Source: JAAYCI01 sp964370165
GTDB lineage: Bacteria > Bacillota > Clostridia > Oscillospirales > Ruminococcaceae
NCBI GenBank assembly: GCA_964370165.1
Contig: CAYJIG010000064.1
Coordinates: 1-11,165, forward strand
Direction: 5' to 3'
DNA: 11,165 nucleotides
The position numbers and the translations under genes are program-made. The notes beneath the pieces are model-generated. The model made no database searches. It was not told the DNA's origin and was given only the letters and a program-made list of their open reading frames with translations. Shown here piece by piece: positions 1 through 6,557 of the stretch (its first letter is position 1; every line of letters begins with the position of its first letter).

Positions 1-38
1 CAAAACAAAAAACGCCCAAAGGGCGTCTTTTTGTTTTG
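1..38 (-). terminator. Rho-independent terminator of the tRNA-Gly gene
   Basis: The stem pairs ACGCCC (12-17) with GGGCGT (21-26) around an AAA loop. On the minus strand the hairpin is followed by a T-rich tract (TTTTTTGTTTTG). The A-rich and T-rich arms also pair with each other, so nearly the whole stretch 1-38 is one long inverted repeat with a single bulged base. It could therefore also stop transcription arriving from the left on the plus strand. The hairpin begins right at the tRNA CCA end. Confidence 0.85.
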
Positions 39-110
39 GAGCAGGCGATGGGAATCGAACCCACGACATCAGCTTGGGAAGCTGAGGTTATGCCATTTAA
101 CTACGCCTGC
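37..110 (-). tRNA. tRNA-Gly, anticodon CCC
   Basis: Read on the minus strand, this 74-nt sequence folds as a cloverleaf. The acceptor stem is GCAGGCG paired with CGCCTGC. The anticodon arm is TCAGC-TTCCCAA-GCTGA, giving anticodon CCC, which reads glycine codon GGG. The T-arm contains GGTTCGATTCC, and the CCA end is encoded. The body closely resembles Firmicute tRNA-Gly(UCC), differing at the wobble position among others. It has its own promoter upstream (142-170) and a terminator immediately downstream. Confidence 0.95.
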
Positions 111-141
111 ACAGATATTTTCATCAATTTACCACTTTACC

Positions 142-170
142 AGAATACCGCTTTTTTCTTGAAAAGTCAA
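142..170 (-). promoter_or_regulatory. Sigma-A-type promoter of tRNA-Gly
   Basis: On the minus strand TTGACT (170-165) and TATTCT (147-142) are separated by exactly 17 bases, a close match to the housekeeping promoter. The expected start near 135 leaves a leader of about 25 nt before the tRNA. The promoter lies between the stop codon of the LytTR regulator and the tRNA. Confidence 0.75.
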
Positions 171-188
171 CATATCACACTTGCTCTT

Positions 189-935
189 TTATCCGTTCAC
201 ACTCGCCAACATCACCCCACTATACCTACGAAACACCTCCACAATTTCCTTGTAGTTTTGCCTGCTAGCCTGTATAGTTTCACCGTTTTTCATCGTGACA
301 ACATAATTTTTTATGTCATCCACATACCTCATATTCACCAAAAAACTTTTATGCACACGCAAAAACCCTTTTATGGCCAGCTCTTCTTCCACGTCTGACA
401 GCTTCCGATATGCCGTGATACTACTTTTCGCATGATTTTCCAGCGCATAAATCACCGTACGTTTATGGCTTTCCACATAAAGTATATTCCCCAAATGCAC
501 GCTAAAAATTTCTTTACCGCACTTGATATCAATTATTTCATTTTGATGCTGAAGCTGCACAGTTGCGGCGTCCATAGCCTCGTCAAACGTCGTCTCTAGG
601 TTGTTTTTCAGTAGATACCGAAACGCCCCCACCGAATACCCATCCGGCGCAAACCTCAAGTGAGCCGACACAAAAATAATCAGCGTTTTTATCCCGGCTT
701 TTCGCAAAGTCCTTGCAATATTAATCCCGTCCCACCATCCCAAATCCACGTTGAGAAACATAATATCAAACGGCGACGCCACGCTTTCATTTTCTGCGGC
801 CGCCAGCAAAAACTCCGAAGGAGTGACAAACAACGTACAATTATACGCTATGTTGTGAGCCTCGCAATACTCCGCAATACGCTTTTGAAAGTCAAGCAAA
901 AAGCTATAATCATCGTCGCAAACAGCAAACCTCAC
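189..935 (-). CDS. LytTR-family response regulator with degenerate receiver
   Basis: This 248-aa protein has an N-terminal receiver domain (about 1-118) and a C-terminal LytTR DNA-binding domain (about 137-240, including RVHKSFLVN). Such proteins normally bind direct repeats upstream of target genes after phosphorylation by a membrane histidine kinase. The acidic pocket D7-D8-D9, the switch Ser90 and Lys110 are visible. The phospho-acceptor position in FLNVDLG is Asn62 instead of Asp, and the usual Pro after the conserved Lys is Asn. The receiver is therefore probably not phosphorylated in the normal way. The start is GTG at 935, chosen because AAAGGGGTGG lies just upstream at good spacing. 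No kinase gene is in the window, so it is an orphan here. It is transcribed towards the tRNA with no evident terminator between them. Confidence 0.9.
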   Translation of the reverse strand: MRFAVCDDDYSFLLDFQKRIAEYCEAHNIAYNCTLFVTPSEFLLAAAENESVASPFDIMFLNVDLGWWDGINIARTLRKAGIKTLIIFVSAHLRFAPDGYSVGAFRYLLKNNLETTFDEAMDAATVQLQHQNEIIDIKCGKEIFSVHLGNILYVESHKRTVIYALENHAKSSITAYRKLSDVEEELAIKGFLRVHKSFLVNMRYVDDIKNYVVTMKNGETIQASRQNYKEIVEVFRRYSGVMLASVNG

Positions 936-990
936 GCCGCCACCCCTTTCTTTAAAATTTTTTATACATATTCAAACATATATCTCTTAT

Positions 991-1019
991 ATTTTACTAA
1001 AATCACATCTAAAGTGCAA
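991..1019 (-). promoter_or_regulatory. Sigma-A-type promoter of the LytTR regulator
   Basis: On the minus strand TTGCAC (1019-1014) and TAAAAT (996-991) are 17 bases apart. Transcription would start near 984, giving a leader of about 50 nt before the GTG start at 935. I looked for pairs of LytTR-type boxes nearby and found no convincing set. Confidence 0.65.
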
Positions 1020-1132
1020 CCCACATTAATCTAAGTTTTCGTCATTATGTGAATTTTAAAAACCCGATCCACCCATTTGTTGTAACATCTTCCAAAAAAT
1101 ATCATAAATCCAATAAAATTCATATTTCACGG

Positions 1133-1162
1133 TTCATTTCTGCTCATAATTGCCGATATTAT
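1133..1162 (+). promoter_or_regulatory. Candidate sigma-28/sigma-D-like promoter for the 181-aa protein
   Basis: GCCGATAT at 1152-1159 equals the -10 consensus of the flagellar sigma factor of Firmicutes (sigma-D) and nearly equals that of E. coli sigma-28. Eleven bases upstream lies TTCATTTC (1133-1140), a weak match to the -35 consensus TAAAGTTT. An overlapping housekeeping promoter is also possible: TTCATT (1133-1138), 18 bases, TATTAT (1157-1162). Either would drive the gene starting at 1239. Apart from this and the minus-strand promoter at 991-1019, I see nothing else clear in the 303-base gap 936-1238. Confidence 0.4.
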
Positions 1163-1238
1163 AGGAAACAAGTTGTTTCATATTATTTTGTGTCGGTTTA
1201 TTATAGCGCCACATAATCCAGGGAAGGAGCAATGGCAA

Positions 1239-1784
1239 ATGGAGAATATTAGGGGTGTATCCACCGGTCTTCTTACCGGCATCACACCATCCACTGGGGC
1301 AAATGTCGATGCCGCTTTACGTTTTCAAAGCATATTGGCCATGATGCAGGACGACGGCTTGATCGCAAAGGATGCGGAAACTCCCGCAACCAGCTTGACA
1401 AGTGAGCAGATAGAATACTTGCAAAGCCAGTTCGACATAAACGACATGGCTCAATACACCAGCAAGCGTGCCCTTTTAAACGAGCTGGTCAGCTTAGGTG
1501 TGCTCACTGCTGAAGAGTCCGAGCTCAGCATGCACCAGGTGTTGCCGCCTCAAGACCAAAATTTTGGTAGCGTCATAGGTACAGGCAATGTTTCTTTACT
1601 GGGCGCCGCAGGGATGTGGTCGCAAAACAGTAAAGTTCAAGACATGCTTAGCGAGCCAAATTATCTGGACTATTTAAAGCAAGCCATGGAGCTAGACAGC
1701 CTGTGGAACCGCCCTCAAGAAGTGGTGGATGCTCGCGAAAAAGTGTACGGTTTACTTTACAATGTTTTCGGGAGAGTAGCTTAA
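1239..1784 (+). CDS. Unrecognised 181-aa soluble protein
   Basis: I do not recognise this family. The start is ATG at 1239, preceded by GGGAAGGAG with 9-base spacing; the reading frame is open further upstream (to 1173) but lacks a better start. The protein has no signal peptide, no transmembrane segment and no cysteine. The N-terminus is Gly/Thr/Ser-rich and likely flexible (1-22). The middle part (about 54-95, LTSEQIEYLQ onwards) looks like two or three helices. A Gly-rich turn (110-126) is followed by a helical C-terminus (about 130-181). It stands alone between its own promoter region and a strong terminator. The sigma-28-like -10 element and the diguanylate cyclase next door hint at a link with motility or a change of lifestyle, but this is inference only. 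Confidence 0.8.
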   Translation: MENIRGVSTGLLTGITPSTGANVDAALRFQSILAMMQDDGLIAKDAETPATSLTSEQIEYLQSQFDINDMAQYTSKRALLNELVSLGVLTAEESELSMHQVLPPQDQNFGSVIGTGNVSLLGAAGMWSQNSKVQDMLSEPNYLDYLKQAMELDSLWNRPQEVVDAREKVYGLLYNVFGRVA

Positions 1785-1803
1785 TTCATGTTTTACAAAA
1801 TCG

Positions 1804-1834
1804 CCATGCGAGAATTTTCTTGCATGGTTTTTTT
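1804..1834 (+). terminator. Rho-independent terminator after the 181-aa protein
   Basis: CCATGC (1804-1809) pairs with GCATGG (1822-1827). The stem extends inward through GAGA/TCTT with one G-U pair to a four-base loop, and seven T residues (1828-1834) follow directly. It lies 20 bases after the stop codon and separates this gene from the diguanylate cyclase. Confidence 0.9.
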
Positions 1835-1860
1835 CTATACAAATTTTTGATGCAAAACCA

Positions 1861-1889
1861 TTGATTTTTTGTTGATTTTAATATAAAAT
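1861..1889 (+). promoter_or_regulatory. Sigma-A-type promoter of the diguanylate cyclase operon
   Basis: TTGATT (1861-1866) and TAAAAT (1884-1889) are 17 bases apart in a very AT-rich stretch. Transcription would begin around 1896, about 35 bases before the ATG at 1931. No c-di-GMP riboswitch core was found in the short leader. Confidence 0.6.
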
Positions 1890-1930
1890 TATCTTACTAA
1901 GGAAAACCAACGTCATAGAAGGAGACTTAA

Positions 1931-3673
1931 ATGATTGAGATTTTAATTGTTGATGACAGCGCCATGAATCGTATGGTTTTAAGTCAAATTTTGCAAGACG
2001 AATATAAAATTTCCTGTGTTGCCAGCGGTAAAGAGATGTTCGACTTTCTGGACGAAAGCGATCCTTATCTCATACTTTTAGACGTTATCATGCCTGATAT
2101 GGACGGGTTCGAAGTCATTGGCAAGCTGAAAGCCAGTGAAGAATATTCTAAAATCCCGGTTATTTTCATCACCGGCCTGAACGATCCCGCAAGTGAAGAA
2201 AAAGGCCTTCAGATGGGCGCTATTGACTATATCACAAAGCCCTTCAACGCAAATATTGTAATGGCACGTGTAAAATCTTATGTCCAGCTTTATCAGTTCA
2301 TCAAAAAAGCCGAGATGATGGGCCAAAACGACGGCTTGACCGGTCTGTACAACAAAAAAATGACCGAAACACAAATCAAAAAACAGCTAGCGTCGCCCGA
2401 CACATTAAAATCCGGCGCATTGATGATAATCGACGTGGACAATTTCAAAAGCATCAACGACACATTCGGCCACTTATATGGCGACGCCGTGATAACACAG
2501 CTGGGCAGCTCTTTGCGTTCAATTTTCCAAAAAAGTGATATTTTAGGCCGGGTTGGTGGCGACGAGTTTTTCGTATTTTTACGCAACTACCAAAACACAG
2601 ATGTTTTAACACAGCGTGCCGAAGAGCTGTGTGAAGAATTCCGTAAAACGTACGAGCAAAACGGAGTAACTGTCAAGATATCCGCCAGCATCGGCATCGC
2701 CACCACTGAAGACTCCACCGTCTTTGAAGACATCTACCGATTTGCCGATATAGCGCTTTATTCTACAAAATCCAAAGGTAAAAACGGATACACTTTCTAC
2801 ACAGGCCAGGATGAAATTTCCTATACATCCAACCGAACCGAGATAGAAAGCAGCAAGTCCAGCCACAAAGACCCCAGCGAAAGCATCAAGGAATTCAACG
2901 ACAACTTGAAAGAACATATGTTCAATTTAGTCGAGGGCGAAAAGGTTGTAGAATACACCATCCAGTCCATTTTGCAAATGATCTGCACCCAGTTTTCCTT
3001 CACCAGGGCTTATATCGCCCAGTTCAACTATGAGGAATCCGGCGTGAAATGCATCTATAACAGAATCACTTCCGACACAAGCTCGACGCAAAAAATCATC
3101 GATTTATCATTCCTTGATATCACCCAACTCTACAGTGAGTTTGAAGGCACAAATCTACTTATCTCGCCCGGCGGCGCCCACCAACACACATTTTCTTTTG
3201 ATCAATCCGACGATGCCACCATTTGTGTTTTCGCACTTAAAAACAAAAAAACGCTGATAGGCTACATAGCTTACGAAAAAGTCATAGAAGAAAACGAGCT
3301 GAACCCGAAAGTAGTGAAAAACATTGTAGACGTTTCCCAGCAGCTTTCGACGGTGGTCATCAATCAGTTTTTGATAGACAATATGCGCACGGCACGAGAC
3401 AACGCCGAGGAAATCCTGAACAGTATCAGCGATGAAATCTACGTCACACGTCCCGAAATCAGCCGTCCGATGTTTATAAACACCGCCGCCAAAAATTCCG
3501 ACATCAAAATTCACGGCAAAGAGTGTTTTGCCCCGGCAACAATGTGTGAAGATTGCATTTTGATAAACGCCATTAAAAACGACGGATTCCACGCCGAAGA
3601 ACACCTCACCTGCAAGGAAATCAGCTGGTCCAACGGCTCAAAGGCATACATGATACACAAGCGAAACTGCTGA
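1931..3673 (+). CDS. Response regulator diguanylate cyclase (REC-GGDEF-GAF-like-PAS)
   Basis: This is a 580-aa cytosolic signalling protein expected to make cyclic di-GMP from two GTP. The receiver (1-120) has all key residues: D8, D9, phospho-acceptor D51, T81 and K103. The GGDEF domain (about 130-290) starts with DGLTGLYN (134-141), has the metal-site stretch DVDNFKSIND (168-177) and an intact GGDEF at 209-213, so it should be active. The product-inhibition site normally reads RxxD; here it is QKSD (200-203), so feedback control may be weak. Residues 320-480 look like a GAF domain. Residues 495-580 look like a PAS domain with a C-x6-C-x2-C cluster (C532, C539, C542) plus C561 and C580; it ends early, at about the last strand. 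The start is ATG at 1931 after GAAGGAGA. A flavoprotein gene follows after 31 bases, probably in the same operon. Confidence 0.92.
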   Translation: MIEILIVDDSAMNRMVLSQILQDEYKISCVASGKEMFDFLDESDPYLILLDVIMPDMDGFEVIGKLKASEEYSKIPVIFITGLNDPASEEKGLQMGAIDYITKPFNANIVMARVKSYVQLYQFIKKAEMMGQNDGLTGLYNKKMTETQIKKQLASPDTLKSGALMIIDVDNFKSINDTFGHLYGDAVITQLGSSLRSIFQKSDILGRVGGDEFFVFLRNYQNTDVLTQRAEELCEEFRKTYEQNGVTVKISASIGIATTEDSTVFEDIYRFADIALYSTKSKGKNGYTFYTGQDEISYTSNRTEIESSKSSHKDPSESIKEFNDNLKEHMFNLVEGEKVVEYTIQSILQMICTQFSFTRAYIAQFNYEESGVKCIYNRITSDTSSTQKIIDLSFLDITQLYSEFEGTNLLISPGGAHQHTFSFDQSDDATICVFALKNKKTLIGYIAYEKVIEENELNPKVVKNIVDVSQQLSTVVINQFLIDNMRTARDNAEEILNSISDEIYVTRPEISRPMFINTAAKNSDIKIHGKECFAPATMCEDCILINAIKNDGFHAEEHLTCKEISWSNGSKAYMIHKRNC

Positions 3674-3704
3674 TAAATCAATTATTTTATACACGAGGCA
3701 TATT

Positions 3705-4175
3705 ATGAGACGATCCGACCGAGAAATCACAGACATAGAAAAAATCCACGATGTAATGCAGTCTTGCACCACCTGCCGGCTGGGTTTTTACGACGACGGC
3801 GAGGTGTATATCGTTCCTCTTAACTTTGGTATTGTGCGATCCGGCGCTGAAACCACGCTATATTTCCACAGCGCTAAAGAAGGCCGAAAAATCACACTGA
3901 TACAAAAAAGCACCACCGTCGGCTTCGAGATGGACACAAACTTTTTACTTAAAACCGGGGACGTGGCGTGTGAATACACCGCCCAGTTTGAAAGTATAAT
4001 CGGCACCGGCGACATCTCGCTTGTAGATGACTTTACCGAAAAAGAAAAAGCCCTGTGCGCCATAATGCACCACCATACCGGCAAAAACGACTGGACTTTC
4101 CCCCAAAAAGAAGTAAACGCCGTTTGCATATTTAAAGTGGTGATAAAAACCATGTCGTGTAAAATCCACGAATAA
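3705..4175 (+). CDS. Nim-type / pyridoxamine 5'-phosphate oxidase-like flavoprotein
   Basis: This 156-aa protein has the split-barrel fold signature of the NimA group. The opening MRRSDREITD is followed by CRLGFYDDGEVYIVPLNFG (24-42), the usual first strands of the barrel, then a strand pair ending in LYFHSAKEGRK (52-62) that typically contacts flavin phosphate. MHHHTG (121-126) is the typical C-terminal helix motif. Members bind FMN or FAD, and some inactivate 5-nitroimidazoles, but most chromosomal copies have unknown substrates, so resistance should not be assumed. The start is ATG at 3705 with GAGG six bases upstream. The gene lies 31 bases after the diguanylate cyclase with no terminator between, so the two are likely co-transcribed. 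A terminator follows at 4201-4233. Confidence 0.88.
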   Translation: MRRSDREITDIEKIHDVMQSCTTCRLGFYDDGEVYIVPLNFGIVRSGAETTLYFHSAKEGRKITLIQKSTTVGFEMDTNFLLKTGDVACEYTAQFESIIGTGDISLVDDFTEKEKALCAIMHHHTGKNDWTFPQKEVNAVCIFKVVIKTMSCKIHE

Positions 4176-4200
4176 AAACAACGTCTTGTAAGCATATTTA

Positions 4201-4233
4201 AAGCACTATACCAAAAAAGGTACAGTGCTTTTT
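4201..4233 (+). terminator. Hairpin terminator between convergent operons
   Basis: AAGCACT (4201-4207) pairs with AGTGCTT (4224-4230), and after one mismatch TACC (4209-4212) pairs with GGTA (4219-4222) around an A6 loop. The run of T residues at 4229-4233 makes it a good terminator for the flavoprotein operon on the plus strand. Read from the minus strand the tail is only TTTAAAT, so it is weaker there, but it may still end the nitroreductase transcript. Confidence 0.85.
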
Positions 4234-4266
4234 ATTGTGCATTTATGTATTTGTACGTCAAAATCA

Positions 4267-4359
4267 TCAGCCCAAAAATATGGGTGCAATCATGCTAATG
4301 GTCACCAGAGCTACCAGCAGCCCTGCCAAAATTTTCTGCCATATTTTTTTATCTTTCAA
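4267..4359 (-). CDS. 30-residue single-helix membrane peptide
   Basis: A short reading frame starts with TTG at 4359, preceded by AGGAG with seven-base spacing, and ends with TGA at 4267. The product has a basic start (MKDKKIWQK) followed by one hydrophobic helix (about 10-29), with no further domain. Size and layout resemble the tiny membrane proteins of the Prli42 and DUF4044 types found in Firmicutes, but similarity at this length is weak evidence. It begins 38 bases after the stop of the nitroreductase gene and would be translated from the same messenger. The frame is open upstream into the nitroreductase gene, but no other start there has a ribosome binding site as good. Confidence 0.55.
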   Translation of the reverse strand: MKDKKIWQKILAGLLVALVTISMIAPIFLG

Positions 4360-4397
4360 AAAACTCACTCCTATCTTTACTGCTTTTAAACTACATC

Positions 4398-4940
4398 TTA
4401 TATAAACCGCAATATTTCCTCGACATTGTGCCTGCGTGGTGCTTTGGGCGACTCTTGCGGATACCCACACACAATCACCGCCGCCACTGTTTCGTCTTGT
4501 GGCAGGTTTATCATGTCTGCAATCAACTGCTGGTCAATCACCCCGAAAATACAGCTTCCCACGCCTTTGGCAAACGCCGCCATACAAAATGTTTGGCACG
4601 CTATCCCGGCATCAAACGCTTCCCACATCTTTGCGCCGTCATCTGTTGCCTCTTGGCCTTTCAGGTTTCCACTTTTTCCTTCTACATAGCTTAAAACCAC
4701 CACGGTATGCGCATTTTCCAAGGTTTTTTGATTATAAACAAAACCTTTCACGCCATTCTGCGAAATATTTTGTATCACATCCTGTGCATTTACCACAGTA
4801 TATCGTGCTATTTGTGTATTTGCCCACGACGGCGCAAACCTTGCCACTTCCACAATTTCTTCCATCAGTTTTTTGTCCACACTTCTGGGCTCAAAACTTC
4901 TAATACTCCTACGGTTTTTCAGCGCTTGTATCGTATCCAT
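4398..4940 (-). CDS. Nitroreductase-family FMN oxidoreductase
   Basis: This 180-aa protein is of typical length for the compact nitroreductase family, NAD(P)H-dependent FMN enzymes that reduce nitro compounds, quinones or flavins as dimers. The FMN-phosphate motif RRSIRSF (10-16) is present near the N-terminus, then the helix and PSWANTQ loop (37-43), and later the Gly-rich segment AKGVGSCIFG (124-133) and VCGYPQESPKAPRR (157-170), where the family usually has GYP. The start is ATG at 4940 after GGAGG with seven-base spacing. The gene lies 30 bases downstream of the SGNH-like gene, so it probably belongs to the tail of the glycan operon, although no functional link is obvious. The natural substrate cannot be told from sequence. 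Confidence 0.9.
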   Translation of the reverse strand: MDTIQALKNRRSIRSFEPRSVDKKLMEEIVEVARFAPSWANTQIARYTVVNAQDVIQNISQNGVKGFVYNQKTLENAHTVVVLSYVEGKSGNLKGQEATDDGAKMWEAFDAGIACQTFCMAAFAKGVGSCIFGVIDQQLIADMINLPQDETVAAVIVCGYPQESPKAPRRHNVEEILRFI

Positions 4941-4970
4941 ATCTCGGCCTCCTTGTTAAAATTAAAATGC

Positions 4971-6524
4971 TTATGCTTGAGCATACCTACTGTCTACCAC
5001 CCAGCCGGCAGCATCGTCCAATCGGTACACGGTGCCCTCGTCTTGCCCAACGGCATACCTCGCCAACACTATTTTTTCAACTTCCTCTACATCTTCGGCG
5101 TCTTCATCTTCTTCGGTACCTTCAGCATCTTCATCGTCTTCATCTTCTTCGGCGTCTTCATCTTCTTCGGTACCTTCAGCGTCTTCATCGTCTTCAGTAT
5201 TCGGCGCGCCATCTACCACGCCATATCTTGCAAACACATAACACACCTCGTCGTTTATGGTTTGCTCTTCTTCAAGTATCAGCTCTTCATTTTGTGGCAC
5301 TTCATACCTAAACGCCACGCTGGCCTGTGCTGTTTCTTCGCTCACACGTGGCCCACCACTCAGCCATGGGCTACCAAGAGACCCGCTTTCAATATCACGG
5401 TGCACTTGTTCCATACCCGGGAAAAATTTCGCGATTTCTTGTTCTTTTATGTGTAGTCCGTCGTAAAAATCCGTGTCAAAGTTACCTGTAACATAAGGAT
5501 TATAGCTACCATACAGCGGGATATTCATCTCTTGTGCAAGCTCGGTATACCACGGCTCCGTCATAAAAAATCCGGGATATAGGCCCTCGTTTTCCATGGC
5601 ATATTCATACACAAGCGAATGATACGGCATCAGCACAAACACAACATTCACGCCGTTGTCTTGCACATGCTGAATAAACAGGCGAAATAGCTCTTGCAGG
5701 TTTTCGCTAGGCGCCATAAATCCGTCCATGTTCAGAAAAGTTCCGGCCTCGGTACGTGCACGATGCTCCACTGTCATCTCGTCCACTTCACGATATTCTA
5801 CGGGATAAATCACCGTTCCATCGGGGTTTTTCACCTGACTGCTTTGGTTATATACATCACCTTCAACATACGGCGGCGGCACTTCTTCTGCCCCACCACT
5901 TATCAAATATTCCACACTTTCCTGAAAGCTGGTAATATCAAGCAGCTCTGCTGCGCCGACACCCGACGGCAAAGCCGGCACATAATCTGTCTCTTGGCCC
6001 AGCTGCAAGGTGATAAATTCTTCGAAAAGTTCAGGGTCGCTTTGCCTGTGCAGTTTTGTCGGGTCGGCGTTTAAAATCCACGGGTCCAGCGCAAAAATAA
6101 TGTTTTCCGGCAGCATGCCTGCCTTTTCAAACTGATAATAAATGTTCATTATATCGCGATAATCCGCGCCCGACACGCCACAGTTATAAAAGCTATCCAC
6201 CCCTGCTATCTCTTTTGACATCTGCATCACACGAGAGGAGCCTATCGCCACAGTGTCCACCGGCTCTTCCATGTTTTCAATCAGTAGCGACAACACCAGC
6301 CGCTCGTCCATCGTGTCCACACCCAGCATCTGCTCGCCGGCAAACAGCTCCACCGCCGTGTCTCGCTCATATTGAAATGTTGCATACTCCACCTGCTCGA
6401 AGGTGACATAATTTAGCCACATCACAAAAAATGGCACCGGCAAAATCACAAGCACCCGAAGCGCTATCTTCCCAAACAGCTTTAAATATTTCACTACTTT
6501 GCCTTCTTCATTTGCGCCATTCAA
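4971..6524 (-). CDS. SGNH-like membrane-anchored acyltransferase partner with acidic tail
   Basis: This 517-aa protein has one N-terminal membrane helix (about 17-38) and then a large, probably extracytoplasmic domain. It carries spaced blocks of the SGNH hydrolase/DltD/AlgJ type: VAIGSSR (92-98, likely nucleophile S97), NCGVSG (114-119) and DGLH (355-358, Asp and His of the triad). Proteins of this kind act with MBOAT acyltransferases to move acyl groups onto surface polymers, and an MBOAT gene lies just upstream in the operon. The C-terminal part (about 395-517) is an unusual extension with a very acidic repeat (443-478) and four [FA/DS]RY-type strands. The start is a TTG at 6524, preferred because AAGGAGGTGG lies eight bases upstream. 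The exact acyl substrate is unknown, and assignment of the nucleophile is inference. Confidence 0.75.
   Translation of the reverse strand: MNGANEEGKVVKYLKLFGKIALRVLVILPVPFFVMWLNYVTFEQVEYATFQYERDTAVELFAGEQMLGVDTMDERLVLSLLIENMEEPVDTVAIGSSRVMQMSKEIAGVDSFYNCGVSGADYRDIMNIYYQFEKAGMLPENIIFALDPWILNADPTKLHRQSDPELFEEFITLQLGQETDYVPALPSGVGAAELLDITSFQESVEYLISGGAEEVPPPYVEGDVYNQSSQVKNPDGTVIYPVEYREVDEMTVEHRARTEAGTFLNMDGFMAPSENLQELFRLFIQHVQDNGVNVVFVLMPYHSLVYEYAMENEGLYPGFFMTEPWYTELAQEMNIPLYGSYNPYVTGNFDTDFYDGLHIKEQEIAKFFPGMEQVHRDIESGSLGSPWLSGGPRVSEETAQASVAFRYEVPQNEELILEEEQTINDEVCYVFARYGVVDGAPNTEDDEDAEGTEEDEDAEEDEDDEDAEGTEEDEDAEDVEEVEKIVLARYAVGQDEGTVYRLDDAAGWVVDSRYAQA
5092..5199 (-). repeat. 54-bp tandem duplication encoding an 18-residue acidic repeat
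   Basis: Two adjacent 54-base units (5092-5145 and 5146-5199) match over 51 bases with one mismatch and differ in the last codon. Each encodes an 18-residue unit with the core EDDEDAEGTEEDEDAE, corresponding to residues 443-460 and 461-478 of the SGNH-like protein. The in-frame length and high identity point to a recent slippage or recombination duplication. The acidic stretch continues a little beyond the repeat (to about 483). Confidence 0.9.
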
Positions 6525-6557
6525 AGCCCGCCACCTCCTTTTTGTGTGTTTACATCC

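Noticed and set aside
36..398. Plus-strand frame of 120 codons at the left edge
   Set aside because: It runs through the tRNA and antisense to the LytTR gene end, so it is a chance frame.
936..1238. LytTR binding boxes in the divergent intergenic region (AAGTTTTC at 1033, CAAGTTGTT near 1170)
   Set aside because: Each matches the consensus only in the GTT core and they are not spaced as the expected direct-repeat pair.
1785..1930. Possible c-di-GMP riboswitch before the diguanylate cyclase
   Set aside because: Only a short GCAAAACCA-like piece recalls the GEMM core; the paired helices and the tetraloop/receptor parts are missing, and the leader after the promoter is too short.
4972..4985. 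Inverted repeat TATGCT-TG-AGCATA at the stop codon of the SGNH-like gene
   Set aside because: The arms are six AT-rich base pairs with a two-base centre and no clear T run follows, so it is too weak to call a terminator or operator.
5032..5241. Plus-strand frame of almost only Ser (69 codons)
   Set aside because: It is the antisense reading of the acidic Asp/Glu repeat; its composition follows from the minus-strand gene and it has no ribosome binding site.
4707..5456. Plus-strand frame of 249 codons rich in Phe and Ile
   Set aside because: It lies opposite the nitroreductase and SGNH-like genes, spans both and their intergenic gap, and its Phe-rich repeats mirror the acidic repeat. No family motif is seen.
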